In this document: positions 7,446 through 16,900 of the stretch, piece by piece
Layout of the letters: every line of letters begins with the position of its first letter
Position numbering within the stretch: position 1 is the stretch's first letter
Source: Gaoshiqia sp050178015
Lineage (GTDB): Bacteria; Bacteroidota; Bacteroidia; Bacteroidales; Prolixibacteraceae
DNA length: 64,000 bases
Direction: 5' to 3'
NCBI GenBank assembly: GCA_050178015.1
Contig: JBFXGM010000014.1
Span: 1 to 64,000 of the forward strand
Notes under the pieces: model-generated
The model's database searches: none
What the model saw: only the letters and a program-made list of their open reading frames with translations
Told to the model about the DNA's origin: nothing
Made by a program: the position numbers and the translations under genes

Positions 7446-8669
7446 TTATGTGTTCCTGTTGAATATGTCCAGCGCTGCGGGGAACGGTTGCAGGGCGCGT
7501 TCGAAAATGCCCAGCGAGTAAGCAATCGTCAACCCGTAATTGGTGATGGGGATGCCCAGTTGGCGGGCTTTCATGATGCGTGAGAGCATCTCGCGGCGGT
7601 TCCACATGCAGGCCCCGCAGTGGATGATGAGCTTGTAATCGGCAATGTTTTCGGGGAAATCACGGCCCCGGGCATTGTCGATTTCTAATTTACCACCCAC
7701 ATACTGGGTGAGCCAGCGCGGAATTTTCACGGTTCCGATGTCTTCGCCAATTGGATGGTGCGAGCAGGCTTCGGCAATCAACACTTTATCGCCGGCTTTC
7801 AGTTTGTCGATGGCCATGGCGCCACGCACCATTTCGGCCAGGTCGCCTTGGTGGCGGGCAAACAGGATGGAGAAACTGGTCAGCGGAATTTCGGGTGGCG
7901 TGTCGGCAGCTACTTTTAAAAAGGCTTGACTGTCGGTTACTACCAGTTTGGGCGGTTTGTTCAGCCGGTTGAGGGCCTCGCGCAATTCCCGTTCTTTCAC
8001 CACCATGCAAAACGAATCGCCATCCAGCAAATCGCGGATACTTTGTACTTGCGGTAAAATCAGTCTTCCTTTGGGCGCTTCCTTATCGATGGGGACGACT
8101 AGAATAGCAGCCTCTCCCGGGCCAACCAGGTCGGCAACAATGGCCGGACGGTTGATGAAATCGTCGGGCGCAGTCTTCAGGATCGCTTCGCGCAGCTCTT
8201 GGATGCCTGTTTGTTGGGTGGCTGAAGTTTCGATTGCCGGAAGTTTTTCAGCCGAAAAACTGTTCGTCATGCAGGGGCGCGACGGGTACAAATCGGTTTT
8301 GTTGAACACCAAAATCACGGGGACTTCGCGTTCGCGCAATTCCTGTAAAATTTTTTCCTCAAAATCGCCCCAATCCTGGCTGGTTGAAACAATGATCCCC
8401 AAATCGGTGCGGTCGATCACCGCCATCGTTTTTTGGATGCGTTTTTCGCCCAGCGCCCCCACATCATCAACACCGGCTGTGTCAATAAACAACACCGGGC
8501 CGAGCGGCAGCAGTTCCATCGGCTTTTCGACCGGGTCGGTGGTTGTACCGGCAATGTCCGAAACAATGGAAACTTCCTGTTGGGTGAGGGCATTCAGCAA
8601 CGACGACTTGCCTACGTTGCGGCGTCCGAACAGACCAATGTGCAGGCGAAATGATTTGGGAGCTTTCAT
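7446..8669 (-). CDS. hydF: [FeFe]-hydrogenase H-cluster maturation GTPase HydF
   Basis: A 407-residue HydF, the scaffold on which the 2Fe subcluster of [FeFe]-hydrogenase is assembled. The N-terminal GTPase domain shows G1 GRRNVGKSS (residues 15-23), DTAGVDD (G3) and NKTD (G4). The C-terminal cluster-binding domain has CSH at 302-304 and HCGAC at 350-354, the Cys-x-His...His-Cys-x-x-Cys ligands of the HydF [4Fe-4S] cluster. The open frame continues upstream to 8771, but family members start at the MKAPKSFRLH-like segment, so 8669 is used. A terminator at 8742-8763 separates it from the small gene upstream, implying its own promoter in the 70-bp gap. Confidence 0.95.
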   Translation of the reverse strand: MKAPKSFRLHIGLFGRRNVGKSSLLNALTQQEVSIVSDIAGTTTDPVEKPMELLPLGPVLFIDTAGVDDVGALGEKRIQKTMAVIDRTDLGIIVSTSQDWGDFEEKILQELREREVPVILVFNKTDLYPSRPCMTNSFSAEKLPAIETSATQQTGIQELREAILKTAPDDFINRPAIVADLVGPGEAAILVVPIDKEAPKGRLILPQVQSIRDLLDGDSFCMVVKERELREALNRLNKPPKLVVTDSQAFLKVAADTPPEIPLTSFSILFARHQGDLAEMVRGAMAIDKLKAGDKVLIAEACSHHPIGEDIGTVKIPRWLTQYVGGKLEIDNARGRDFPENIADYKLIIHCGACMWNRREMLSRIMKARQLGIPITNYGLTIAYSLGIFERALQPFPAALDIFNRNT

Positions 8670-8741
8670 GAATGAATAAATTCTATGCGAAAGTAAAAAG
8701 CTTGTGCAATTATACCAATGTTTTTTGAAAAAGAAGGGCAC

Positions 8742-8763
8742 AAAAAAAGCCGGAAGATCCGGC
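8742..8763 (-). terminator. rho-independent terminator after the small Cys-rich gene
   Basis: Read on the minus strand, gccgga-tct-tccggc (8763-8749) is a 6-bp GC-rich stem with a 3-nt loop followed immediately by seven Ts (8748-8742). It lies 27 bases beyond the stop of the small Cys/Lys-rich gene and upstream of the hydF start. Confidence 0.75.
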
Positions 8764-8789
8764 CTTTGCAATGTATTGTATCTTGTTGG

Positions 8790-9029
8790 TTATTTCTTTT
8801 CCCCACAAGATTTCTTTTCAGCGCAACATGCCTTTTTTTCTTCTGCAGTTTTCTTTTCGCTGCAAGCTTCTTTCTTTTCAGCACAGCACTCTTTTTTCTT
8901 CTCTTTGTCGTCCTGGCTCATGGAGCTAACCTGTTCGGTACCGGCTTTTTCAACGTTGACAGGAACGTTCAATGCGTAAGTAACTCCAAAAGCAAAAACA
9001 ACGGCTAATACAAAAACCAACTTTTTCAT
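8790..9029 (-). CDS. small secreted Cys/Lys-rich repeat protein
   Basis: A 79-residue protein: signal peptide MKKLVFVLAVVFAFGVTYA, a short linker (about residues 20-42), then a low-complexity Lys/Glu tail with seven cysteines in a repeated pattern CCAEKK...ACSEKK...ACCAEKK-SCGEKK. There is no lipobox. I recognise no named family. Paired cysteines in a charged tail suggest metal binding or disulfides in the periplasm, but that is inference. It lies between hydF and aspA on the same strand and ends in its own terminator. The 109-bp gap to aspA is AT-rich and probably holds a promoter. Low complexity means similarity searches will give spurious hits. Confidence 0.75.
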   Translation of the reverse strand: MKKLVFVLAVVFAFGVTYALNVPVNVEKAGTEQVSSMSQDDKEKKKECCAEKKEACSEKKTAEEKKACCAEKKSCGEKK

Positions 9030-9138
9030 AATTCTTTCAATTTTTTAGTTAATAACGCCAGCAAGTTATCGAGATTAATTCTAAATAAAAATAGCATTAA
9101 CAACTATTTAGAAATTTTTCGAAATGTCGATATGTTGG

Positions 9139-10530
9139 CTAAAACCCTAGTTTATTGACCATTTCGGGCGAAATCAACGCGTCAAATTCTGTTTTGGACA
9201 TAAGTTCTTTTTCGAGTACTACCGCCCGTATGGTTTTCTGAAGGTTTTTGGCTTCCCGGGCAAGTTGAGAACAGGTTTCGTAGCCCAGTTTGGCAACCAG
9301 CGCCGTAATGATGGCTGTTGAACCAAGCACATGTTCCCGGCATTTTGTGGCGTTGGCCGTCATGCCTGTTACGCATTTTTGATGCAGGGCGGATGCCGCT
9401 TTTTCCAGCAATTGCAGGCTTTCCAGTAAGGCATTGGCCAGCACGGGCATAAATGGGTTGAGTTCCAGATTGCCGCTCATGGCCGCCTGTGTGATGAGCG
9501 CGTCGTTGCTGATGACCTGCATGGCGGCCTGCGCCACTGCTTCGGGAATGACCGGGTTGACTTTCCCGGGCATGATAGACGAACCGGCCTGCATAGGGGG
9601 CAGGTTAATTTCACCAAAACCGGCATCGGGGCCACTGGAAAGCAGCCGTAAATCGTTCGAAACTTTGATCAGGTTGGTGGCACATGCTTTCAGGATACCG
9701 GATACTTCTACGAACACATCGGCATTCTGCGTGTTTTCCATCAGGTTTTCGGCGCGGGCCAGCGAGGTGTTGGTCAGTTCGCGCAGCCGGTCGGTAGCGC
9801 GGAAGATGAACTGGCGCGGCGCTCCCAACCCGCTGCCAATGGCCGTGCCTCCCAGGTTGACCACCCGCAGGCGTTCCTCGCACTTGTAAATGCGCCAGCG
9901 GTCGCGGTTGAAGGCCTCGGCATAGGCAGCCATTTCTCGGCCCAGCGTGGTGAGCACGGCATCCTGCAATTGGGTGCGGCCAATTTTTACGATGTGGGCA
10001 AACTCCTTTTCTTTTTGCTGAAAGGCTTCCTGAAGTTCCAGCACGGACTGTTCCAGCTGCCTCAGCAAAAGAATGGCGGCCAACTTTAGCGCGGTGGGGT
10101 AGGTGTCGTTGGTGGACTGGTGCAGGTTTATGTCGTCGAGCGGAGATACCGCATCGTAGTTGCCCGGTTCTTTTCCCAATATTTGCAAAGCCCGGTTGGC
10201 AATTACTTCATTCACGTTCATGTTGGTGGATGTGCCTGCTCCTCCCTGGAGGGCATCCACCAAAACCCAATCTGTAAGGAATCCCCCGGCCATTTCGCGG
10301 CAGGCGCGTTCAATGGCATCAGCCTTTTCATTATCCTCGAAATAGCCAAGCTCGCGGTTGATCTGGGCACAGGCCAGTTTCACCCAGCCGTAGGCCTTCA
10401 CCAGTTCGCGGTTTACTGGTCTTCCGGTCAGACTGAAGTTCTCCAGCGCCCTGGCCGTGTGGATACCATACAGGGCATCGGCCGGGATTTCCTTTGTTCC
10501 TAGAAAGTCAGTTTCGATACGGGTTTTCAT
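9139..10530 (-). CDS. aspA: aspartate ammonia-lyase
   Basis: A 463-residue member of the fumarase/aspartase superfamily, full length for AspA. The signature loop GSSIMPGKVNP (residues 316-326) holds the catalytic serine at 318; HQSTND near 137 and GRTQLQDA near 184 are the other substrate-site motifs. The N-terminus (MKTRIETDFLGTKEIP) and 'YGIHTARALENF' favour aspartase over fumarase, because class II fumarases have a different loop before the TND motif. It converts L-aspartate to fumarate and ammonia. Its position between hydF and hydG suggests a link to hydrogenase maturation (ammonia for the bridging amine of the H-cluster) or fumarate as an electron sink; both are inference. Confidence 0.88.
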   Translation of the reverse strand: MKTRIETDFLGTKEIPADALYGIHTARALENFSLTGRPVNRELVKAYGWVKLACAQINRELGYFEDNEKADAIERACREMAGGFLTDWVLVDALQGGAGTSTNMNVNEVIANRALQILGKEPGNYDAVSPLDDINLHQSTNDTYPTALKLAAILLLRQLEQSVLELQEAFQQKEKEFAHIVKIGRTQLQDAVLTTLGREMAAYAEAFNRDRWRIYKCEERLRVVNLGGTAIGSGLGAPRQFIFRATDRLRELTNTSLARAENLMENTQNADVFVEVSGILKACATNLIKVSNDLRLLSSGPDAGFGEINLPPMQAGSSIMPGKVNPVIPEAVAQAAMQVISNDALITQAAMSGNLELNPFMPVLANALLESLQLLEKAASALHQKCVTGMTANATKCREHVLGSTAIITALVAKLGYETCSQLAREAKNLQKTIRAVVLEKELMSKTEFDALISPEMVNKLGF

Positions 10531-10814
10531 GAAGGTTTAAGTTCCAAGTTCCAAGTTCCAGGTGTTTACTCCGGCTACCGCCGGATCCAAATTCCAGGTT
10601 TCCCATCGTAAATTGTTAATCACTAATCGTTAATCGCCAATCTCAGCGTCAACGCGTCTCAGCGGTGATTTTAGTTTCAAGCCTCAAGCCTCCCATCGCA
10701 AATCGTTAATCTCTAATCATTGATCGCAAATCTCTGTGTCATTTGTGCCTTTGCGGTGATTGGAGTTCCAGGTTTCGGGTTGTCACACTAAAATAAATAA
10801 CCAATAACCAATTT
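10531..10814. repeat. intergenic region with two imperfect 80-bp direct repeats
   Basis: Copies at 10601-10680 and 10691-10770 share the order tcccatcg, aaatcgttaatc-like, ctaatc, gatcgc-like, aatctc, gcggtgatt, offset by 90 bp and diverged by roughly a quarter. A short array of aagttcc repeats (10539-10562) precedes them. The repeats contain many nested aatc(g/a) elements. No gene or RNA is visible; the aspA promoter should lie here, reading leftward. Confidence 0.6.
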
Positions 10815-12212
10815 TTAGCAAAAGACATCCTTCTGGCCTTGTTTTACCCGGTCAACCAGTTTGCGGGCGCGGTCGGCGGGCAGGCCTTCCATGTCGGCAA
10901 TGGTGTCTTCAATGAGTTTAACACCGATGCTGAACGTTTCGGGCGATGCGTAGTTGTTGAGGTATTCCATGAAACTGGACAGGGCATTGGGGCCGCAGTG
11001 GGCTTTGATGGCGCCTGGTTTGGCCAGGTCCATAAAGTCTTGTCCGGTACGCCCCAGCCGGTAGCAGCCGGTGCAAAACGAAGGGATGTAGCCCATTTGC
11101 GCTACATCGCGGATCACCTCGTCGAGTGGGCGGTGGTCGCCCAGGCTGAATTGACCGGAAGTGTCATCCTCAACTTCTTCTTCGTAACCGCCCGGGTTGG
11201 TGCGGCTGCCTGCCGAGATCTGCGAAACGCCCAGCGCAAAGGTTTCACGCCGCATCTGTGCCGTTTCGCGGGTTGACATGATGATGCCGGTGTAAGGAAC
11301 GGCCAGTCGAAGGATGGCTACAATCTTCCGGAATTCGAGGTCGGAAACGGCAAACGGCGGGTGCGAAGCAATGTCGGAGCCAGTGGCCGGTTCCATACGC
11401 GGAACGCTGATGGTGTGCGGGCCAACGCCAAAAACGCGCTCCAGCTCGTGAATGTGCTGCATCATGGCCAGCAGTTCAAACCGGTAATCAAACAGCCCGA
11501 AAAGTACGCCGATACCTACATCGTCGATACCGGCTTCCATGGCCCGGTGCAGGGCGGTGGCCCGCCAGTCGTAGTTCATCTTTTTACCGCCAACGTGTAC
11601 TTTTTTATAGGTTTCGTGGTGGTAGGTTTCCTGGAAAATCTGATACGTGCCTATTTTTTCGGCTTTCAGCAGTTTGAATTCATCCACCGAAAGCGGGGCC
11701 ACGTTTACATTCACGCGGCGGATTTCGGAGTCGTTGTATCGGGCTTCGTAAACCGAGCGAATGGAGTCGAGCACATATTGAAAGCCTTGTTTCGGGTACG
11801 ATTCGCCGGCAACCAGCAGTACCCGCTTGTGGCCTTGTTTGATGAGCGCCTCGGTTTCGTGGCGGACTTCGGTCTGGCTTAGCGACCGGCGCACAATGGC
11901 TTTGTTTTTGGCCCGGAAGGCGCAATAAACACACTCGTTGGCGCACAGGTTGGAGATGTAAAGCGGGGCAAATAGCACCAGCCGTTTCCCGTAAATAGTG
12001 TCCTTGATGTGGTTGGCCGTCTGGAACAGCTCGTGCAATTGCAGCGGGTCGCTGATCCCGGTAAGCACGGCCACTTCCTGTAAGTCGAGGCCTTTCATTT
12101 CTCGGGCTTTGGCCAGCACGTCGGTCACCTGTTCGTAGCTTGGTTTGCTGTATTTTTGAAGAATGTTGCTGATCTCTTGTTCATTGATGAATGATGCGTT
12201 TGTTATTTCCAT
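10815..12212 (-). CDS. hydG: [FeFe]-hydrogenase maturase HydG (tyrosine lyase)
   Basis: A 465-residue radical-SAM enzyme. The SAM cluster motif CANECVYC has cysteines at 90, 94 and 97 (Cx3Cx2C). The C-terminal auxiliary cluster motif has cysteines at 380, 383 and 406 (Cx2Cx22C), the HydG-specific extension absent from ThiH. HydG cleaves tyrosine to p-cresol and dehydroglycine and builds the Fe(CO)2(CN)cysteine synthon for the H-cluster. The start at 12212 lies five bases after the stop of the TM1266-like regulator gene, so they form an operon. Length and motifs are complete. Confidence 0.95.
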   Translation of the reverse strand: MEITNASFINEQEISNILQKYSKPSYEQVTDVLAKAREMKGLDLQEVAVLTGISDPLQLHELFQTANHIKDTIYGKRLVLFAPLYISNLCANECVYCAFRAKNKAIVRRSLSQTEVRHETEALIKQGHKRVLLVAGESYPKQGFQYVLDSIRSVYEARYNDSEIRRVNVNVAPLSVDEFKLLKAEKIGTYQIFQETYHHETYKKVHVGGKKMNYDWRATALHRAMEAGIDDVGIGVLFGLFDYRFELLAMMQHIHELERVFGVGPHTISVPRMEPATGSDIASHPPFAVSDLEFRKIVAILRLAVPYTGIIMSTRETAQMRRETFALGVSQISAGSRTNPGGYEEEVEDDTSGQFSLGDHRPLDEVIRDVAQMGYIPSFCTGCYRLGRTGQDFMDLAKPGAIKAHCGPNALSSFMEYLNNYASPETFSIGVKLIEDTIADMEGLPADRARKLVDRVKQGQKDVFC

Positions 12213-12217
12213 GATGT

Positions 12218-12472
12218 TTATTTTTTTGCCAATCCTGATTTTACCTGAACTCCTTCAATACTTCCCAAGCGGCCGGTCAATTGTCCCAGGTCGTCGGTGG
12301 TGCTGTCAACCACCAGCGTAATCACAGAGGTGTTGCCTTTGATGTGCGGTACGCCGGTGCGTGCCAAAATAAGATCGGCATGATTGGAAAGAATTTCGTT
12401 AACCGTTGCCGCACAGCTATTCCGGTCATCAATGATGATGCCGACAAAGCCCAGACGCTTTTTTGTATTCAT
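12218..12472 (-). CDS. TM1266-like iron-only hydrogenase system regulator
   Basis: An 84-residue ACT/ferredoxin-fold protein of the family named iron-only hydrogenase system regulator (TM1266): KRLGFVGIIIDDRNSCAATVNEILSNHADLILARTGVP, then ITLVVDSTTDDLGQLTGRLGSIEGVQVKSG. Such proteins resemble the C-terminal domain of NikR and sit beside [FeFe]-hydrogenase maturation genes, with presumed ligand sensing but unproven mechanism. It is the first gene of the hydG transcript, with a possible TAACTTTG promoter element 138 bp upstream. There is no DNA-binding ribbon-helix-helix domain in this protein. Confidence 0.85.
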   Translation of the reverse strand: MNTKKRLGFVGIIIDDRNSCAATVNEILSNHADLILARTGVPHIKGNTSVITLVVDSTTDDLGQLTGRLGSIEGVQVKSGLAKK

Positions 12473-12609
12473 GATTTTTGGTTTTTTTGCGGGTAAGGAG
12501 ATCGAAAGATCGGACAGGATTGAAATTCAATCTTAAATCATCATTCAACAATCAACAATCCATCGTTCCCCTTGAAGTCAGTCGGCTGACCTTCCCGCAG
12601 GTTATGGCG

Positions 12610-12617
12610 CAAAGTTA
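12610..12617 (-). promoter_or_regulatory. candidate -7 box (TAACTTTG) for the TM1266-like/hydG operon
   Basis: Minus-strand TAACTTTG matches the Bacteroidota -7 consensus TAnnTTTG exactly. A TTTG lies only about 14 bases upstream, closer than usual, so the match to the -33 element is weak. Confidence 0.35.
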
Positions 12618-12856
12618 CAATTGTTTGGGCACAAAAAGGATATAAAGTTCATCTCTTCGGGAAAATATCCGGCAGGAGGAAACTGTCATCCTGCTTTTGT
12701 TCGGGTTGAACCTGTTTCAGGAAATCGAAGACGGATTGTTTTTTTGGTTGGTTTTTATTTCGGCCATCTCTTTTCGGTTTCATAACGAACTACTCTTCTG
12801 GTGGTTTTATTGGATTGCTGAAATTTGTTGTTGGATGTATCGAGCCGCCGAAATGT

Positions 12857-12864
12857 GTATCTTC
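12857..12864 (+). promoter_or_regulatory. candidate -7 box just upstream of hydE
   Basis: TATCTTCG, one mismatch from TAnnTTTG, ends five bases before the hydE ATG at 12870. If used, transcription would begin at or just after the start codon region, giving a nearly leaderless mRNA. TTG triplets occur about 22-28 bases upstream. Confidence 0.35.
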
Positions 12865-12869
12865 GCAGC

Positions 12870-13961
12870 ATGAAAACAGTGCAGGAAATAGTCATGCAGC
12901 AAACCTTTTCCCGGGATGATTTGGTTGTTTTGCTGAATGCCGAAGGGGAGGAGCGGACGCAATTATTCAGCGCAGCCGCAGCTCGTAAAGAGGAAGTGGT
13001 TGGGCGGAAAGTTTTTTTTCGCGGGCTGATCGAGTTTTCGAATATCTGCTCGAAAGATTGCCTGTATTGCGGCATCCGAAAAAGCAATGACAAGGTGGTG
13101 CGCTATGATGCTACCGATGAGGAGATCCTTGAAGCCTGCCGGTTTGCCTGGCAAAACCGATTTGGTTCGGTCGTGCTTCAGTCGGGCGAACTTTCGTCGC
13201 CGGCCTTTGTGGAGCGGGTGGACCGCCTGCTGAAAGCGATCAAAAAGCTTTCGAACGGAGAGTTGGGCATCACCCTTTCCTGTGGCGAGCAAAGCCGCGA
13301 AACGTACCGGCGCTGGTTCGAAAGCGGGGCACACCGTTACCTGCTCCGCATCGAAAGTTCAACGCCTGAACTGTATGCAAAAATACACCCCAACAATGAT
13401 CATCATTCGTTTGAAAAAAGGCTGAATTGCCTGCAACTGTTGAAAGAGTGTGGCTATCAGGTAGGTACCGGTGTGATGATCGGGCTGCCGTTTCAAACTT
13501 TCGAAAACCTAGCCGATGATCTGCTTTTCTTAAAAAAAATAGATGTGGACATGGTCGGCATGGGCCCGTATATCGAGCACGAAGAAACACCGCTTTATGA
13601 GCATCGTTATTTACTGAAGTCGAAGCAGGAACGTTTTGACCTGGCCCTGAAGATGGTGGCCGCATTGCGCTTGCTGATGCCCGATATCAATATTGCCGCC
13701 GCCACGGCGTTGCAGGCCATTGATCCGGCCGGAAGGGAAAAAGCCCTGAAAATAGGGGCCAACGTCATTATGCCCAATCTGACGCCATGTAGTTACCGTA
13801 AGGAATATCAGCTTTACGAAGATAAACCCTGTTTGGATGAAGACGCCGACCTGTGCAAAAATTGTCTGGAAGCCCGGATAGAGCTGGCCGGAAGCGAAAT
13901 TGGTTACGGCGAATGGGGCGACTCCCGGCATTTTTTCAGCCGGGGTAATCGCCCGAAATAA
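12870..13961 (+). CDS. hydE: [FeFe]-hydrogenase maturase HydE
   Basis: A 363-residue radical-SAM protein with the cluster motif CSKDCLYCGIRKSN (cysteines 60, 64, 67), followed by the HydE/BioB-like barrel (GELSSPAFVERV, ESSTPELYAKIHP, MIGLPFQT, NLTP). HydE acts on the product of HydG to help build the dinuclear iron precursor loaded onto HydF. The ATG at 12870 is chosen because MKTVQEIVMQ-type starts fit the family; the frame is open to 12825. It is transcribed divergently from the regulator-hydG operon. It is followed by a 35-bp gap to the convergent CotH gene. Confidence 0.93.
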   Translation: MKTVQEIVMQQTFSRDDLVVLLNAEGEERTQLFSAAAARKEEVVGRKVFFRGLIEFSNICSKDCLYCGIRKSNDKVVRYDATDEEILEACRFAWQNRFGSVVLQSGELSSPAFVERVDRLLKAIKKLSNGELGITLSCGEQSRETYRRWFESGAHRYLLRIESSTPELYAKIHPNNDHHSFEKRLNCLQLLKECGYQVGTGVMIGLPFQTFENLADDLLFLKKIDVDMVGMGPYIEHEETPLYEHRYLLKSKQERFDLALKMVAALRLLMPDINIAAATALQAIDPAGREKALKIGANVIMPNLTPCSYRKEYQLYEDKPCLDEDADLCKNCLEARIELAGSEIGYGEWGDSRHFFSRGNRPK

Positions 13962-13996
13962 AATCAAATGCCATTATCGTTGTCTTCAAAACATCT

Positions 13997-16900
13997 TTAG
14001 TGGCATATTGCTTTTTTAACACTGAGATGGTTCGGTCCCGAGTATTTGATCAGGTAAATTCCCGGGGCATTTATTGGGGCTTCCCATTCGAAGGTATGAT
14101 ATCCTTTGCTGAGGTTCCCTTGAAAAACAGTGGACACCAGTTGTCCTTCCAAATTAAAAACAGATATGTTTACTGTTTCATTCGATTGCGAATAAACAGG
14201 AATCCGGGTATTGCCGGTAAACGGATTCGGATAATTCTGAAGCAGAAAACTCTGGTCGGATTGGCTGACTGTCTCTTCAACGCCGGTCGCGGTATTCGCT
14301 TTTCCGGGGCTTCCGTTCATGCTTTGCGAGGTAAACCAGTTTGAGGCCAGGGAATTGTCCTGGTTCGGATCATTGAGCCCCAACGTGTAGCCTCCTCCAT
14401 TTGGTTCGGTTGGCCACGGATATTCCGATGCATAGCAAACCTGATCAACCAATTTGCTCGTGTTGTCGAACAGACGGACGCACTCTCCGGCACTACTGAA
14501 CCCAAATCCAAGTGGTCCCTGAACGTTTGAAGTTTCCGGATGGATTAGTGAAAAATTAGCCGGTTCGCGGCATACAACCAAATATTCATTTGGAGCCAAC
14601 ACCGTATTGGGCGCAAAATTAAAACTATTAGCATCATCAGAATCTTTTAATATCCAGTTGGTCAGGTTGATGTAGCGTGTGCTGTTGTTGTACAGCTCCA
14701 CCCAATCGTCACTGTCAAATTCGTTGGATGGATTGTACATGATTTCATTGATCACAACCGTTCCGGATTGATCATCTTCCTCGAAAACAGCAGTCAGGCT
14801 CATATCGGTTTCCATTGATACCTGTATTTTGGGTTCGGTTGACTGCAAGTCGCCTTCCCATCTGACAAACTTGTAACCGGCAGGGGCAAGGGCTGTCAAT
14901 TCAATCGGTATTTGGTTGAAATAAATTCCATCCCAGGGAAACTCGTTGATGGTGATGGTGTTTAGATAGATGGAAGCGTCATCGCAACCTGAAATGTTCA
15001 GCGTTATCTGTTGGTTTTGACTGATGGAAAAATACTCCCGGATGTATCCACGGATAATTTCAGGACGCAATTGGCTAAATTCTTGCATCAAATTCACTGT
15101 GCTGATCCAATCACTGACAGTAGATCCCCATTTTTCAACGTGAAAAGGAATTTCAGATTCGATTTGAGAACTGTAATGCTCAATCAATTCCAGGGTCTTT
15201 TCGGTTTTCAGGTTGGTGTTCAGATGGTCTGCAAAAGTGTTGATGAACGAATGCTGAAATGCTGCGTTTTCCAAAAGCTTTCGCAGGATCAGGGTTGACC
15301 AGGGTGGATTTGGCCATTCATCTCCATCCGTTGCTGTGGCAAGCATCAGCGTATTATGGTAGAATATATCATTAACATTGTACAGGCCATATCCGAAGTC
15401 GGTATCATGTAAAATCCATCTCCATCTGCCTGTTGTTGAATAATCTTTCCAAAATTTAATATTGTTTCCGGGCCAATCCCAGTTGTCGAAGAAGATTTCG
15501 GATGACTGATAACGGATGAAATTTGGGATATCCATCTGCGTTGCCAGGTATTCGTAATTGCTGGCTAATCGAATGTCATTTGTTTCAATGAAATTGAGCA
15601 TGGAAAGATAATTATCCCGGGTGCCGTTTATGACGGAATATTGATACTCCAGCATATCAAATTCGTCTGTTTCCAGGTTGTGATTGCTGGCGACAAAATG
15701 CTCACGAAGTTTTTCCCGGATATTGTAAATTCCCCAGTAATCGCCGTTCAGATAAAGCACGGCTGGTCTGCCATCGGCTGCATCCAGGTTCATGTTCAAG
15801 GCAATACTACTCATCATCATGTCGCGAAACATTGATCCGATTGGTCTTCTAGCCCCGAACCAGTCATTTCCTGAGTTCCGGAATGTGATGGATTCAAATT
15901 TCCGGATTGGCTTCCGATCAAATACCTGGCACGAAATATTCTTGTCGCCGTAAATGCTGCGCGCATAGGCCGTAAGTGATTTCTGCTCGTAACCTCTTGA
16001 TCCTCCGCCGTGAATCGAGATGCCGGCATCAATGCTGAACCCGTCTTGTTCAAAAGGGAAGTAGAGTTCGACATGAGCGGGCTTTTCCCAATCGGCCCAG
16101 AAATTTGCTCCATGATAAGGAAAAACGGTAGAAGCATCTGGCCCCATCGTGTAAATTCCTTTGGTTTCGTCCCATAAATTATCGGGTGAGGTTGAAATAA
16201 AAACAACAGGCAATTCTTTGTTATAATTTGGCAGATAACTGTTTGTTATGACTTTGCCATAGGTTTGATTTGCCCGAATGATCCGGGCTCTGATACTTAC
16301 CGGGTTTTCAATTGTAATGGGAGCGGTGTAGGTTGCTGAATATTTATCAGGTTCGGAGCCATCGGTGGTAAAATAGATGACATCATCCGGATGATCGCTG
16401 GAAAGTACCAACGAAACCGTTGAGTTATAAATACCTCCTGCAATGGAAAAGGTGGGCAATAGGTCTGCATCATACGTAACAGCATCTGAAACGTTTGGAT
16501 GATTGGGGGTGGGGTCCTTAAATAAACATAGGGTGTTAAAATCTCCATCTTTAAATCCAATGGAATAATCTACCGGAAATGGATCGTAGATTAATTCGTC
16601 AACCAGTTGTCCCTGTGTGTTGTAGATTAAGATACTGTCTCCCCCGGATCCCAATTTGAAATTTGTGTGCATGTAGGTTGACGATAAATTCAGTATTTCA
16701 GGAGATGAATTGCTGGTATTATCTGCAGATCGAACGGATAAGAAGGGAATTGCGGTTAAATCCGACGAGCTAAGTGTTTGGTTGTGTACTTCAATTGCCA
16801 AAACGTTTTTTCCTTGGTTTAAAAGGAGTGCCGGATTGGATATGTTAAATTCTTCCGGCGAAAATCCCTGATACATCCGGGCTTCGTGTCCGGCAGTCGT

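Larger units (their letters stand above)
12473..12869. other. divergent promoter region between the hydG operon and hydE
   Basis: A 397-bp non-coding stretch separating two divergent maturation transcripts. Besides the two promoter-like boxes listed separately, I see no strong palindrome that would mark an operator. An open frame continues upstream of hydE to 12825, but its codons do not resemble HydE proteins. Confidence 0.5.

Noticed and set aside
8670..8771. N-terminal extension of HydF (34 residues)
   Set aside because: It crosses the terminator of the upstream gene and does not resemble HydF N-termini.
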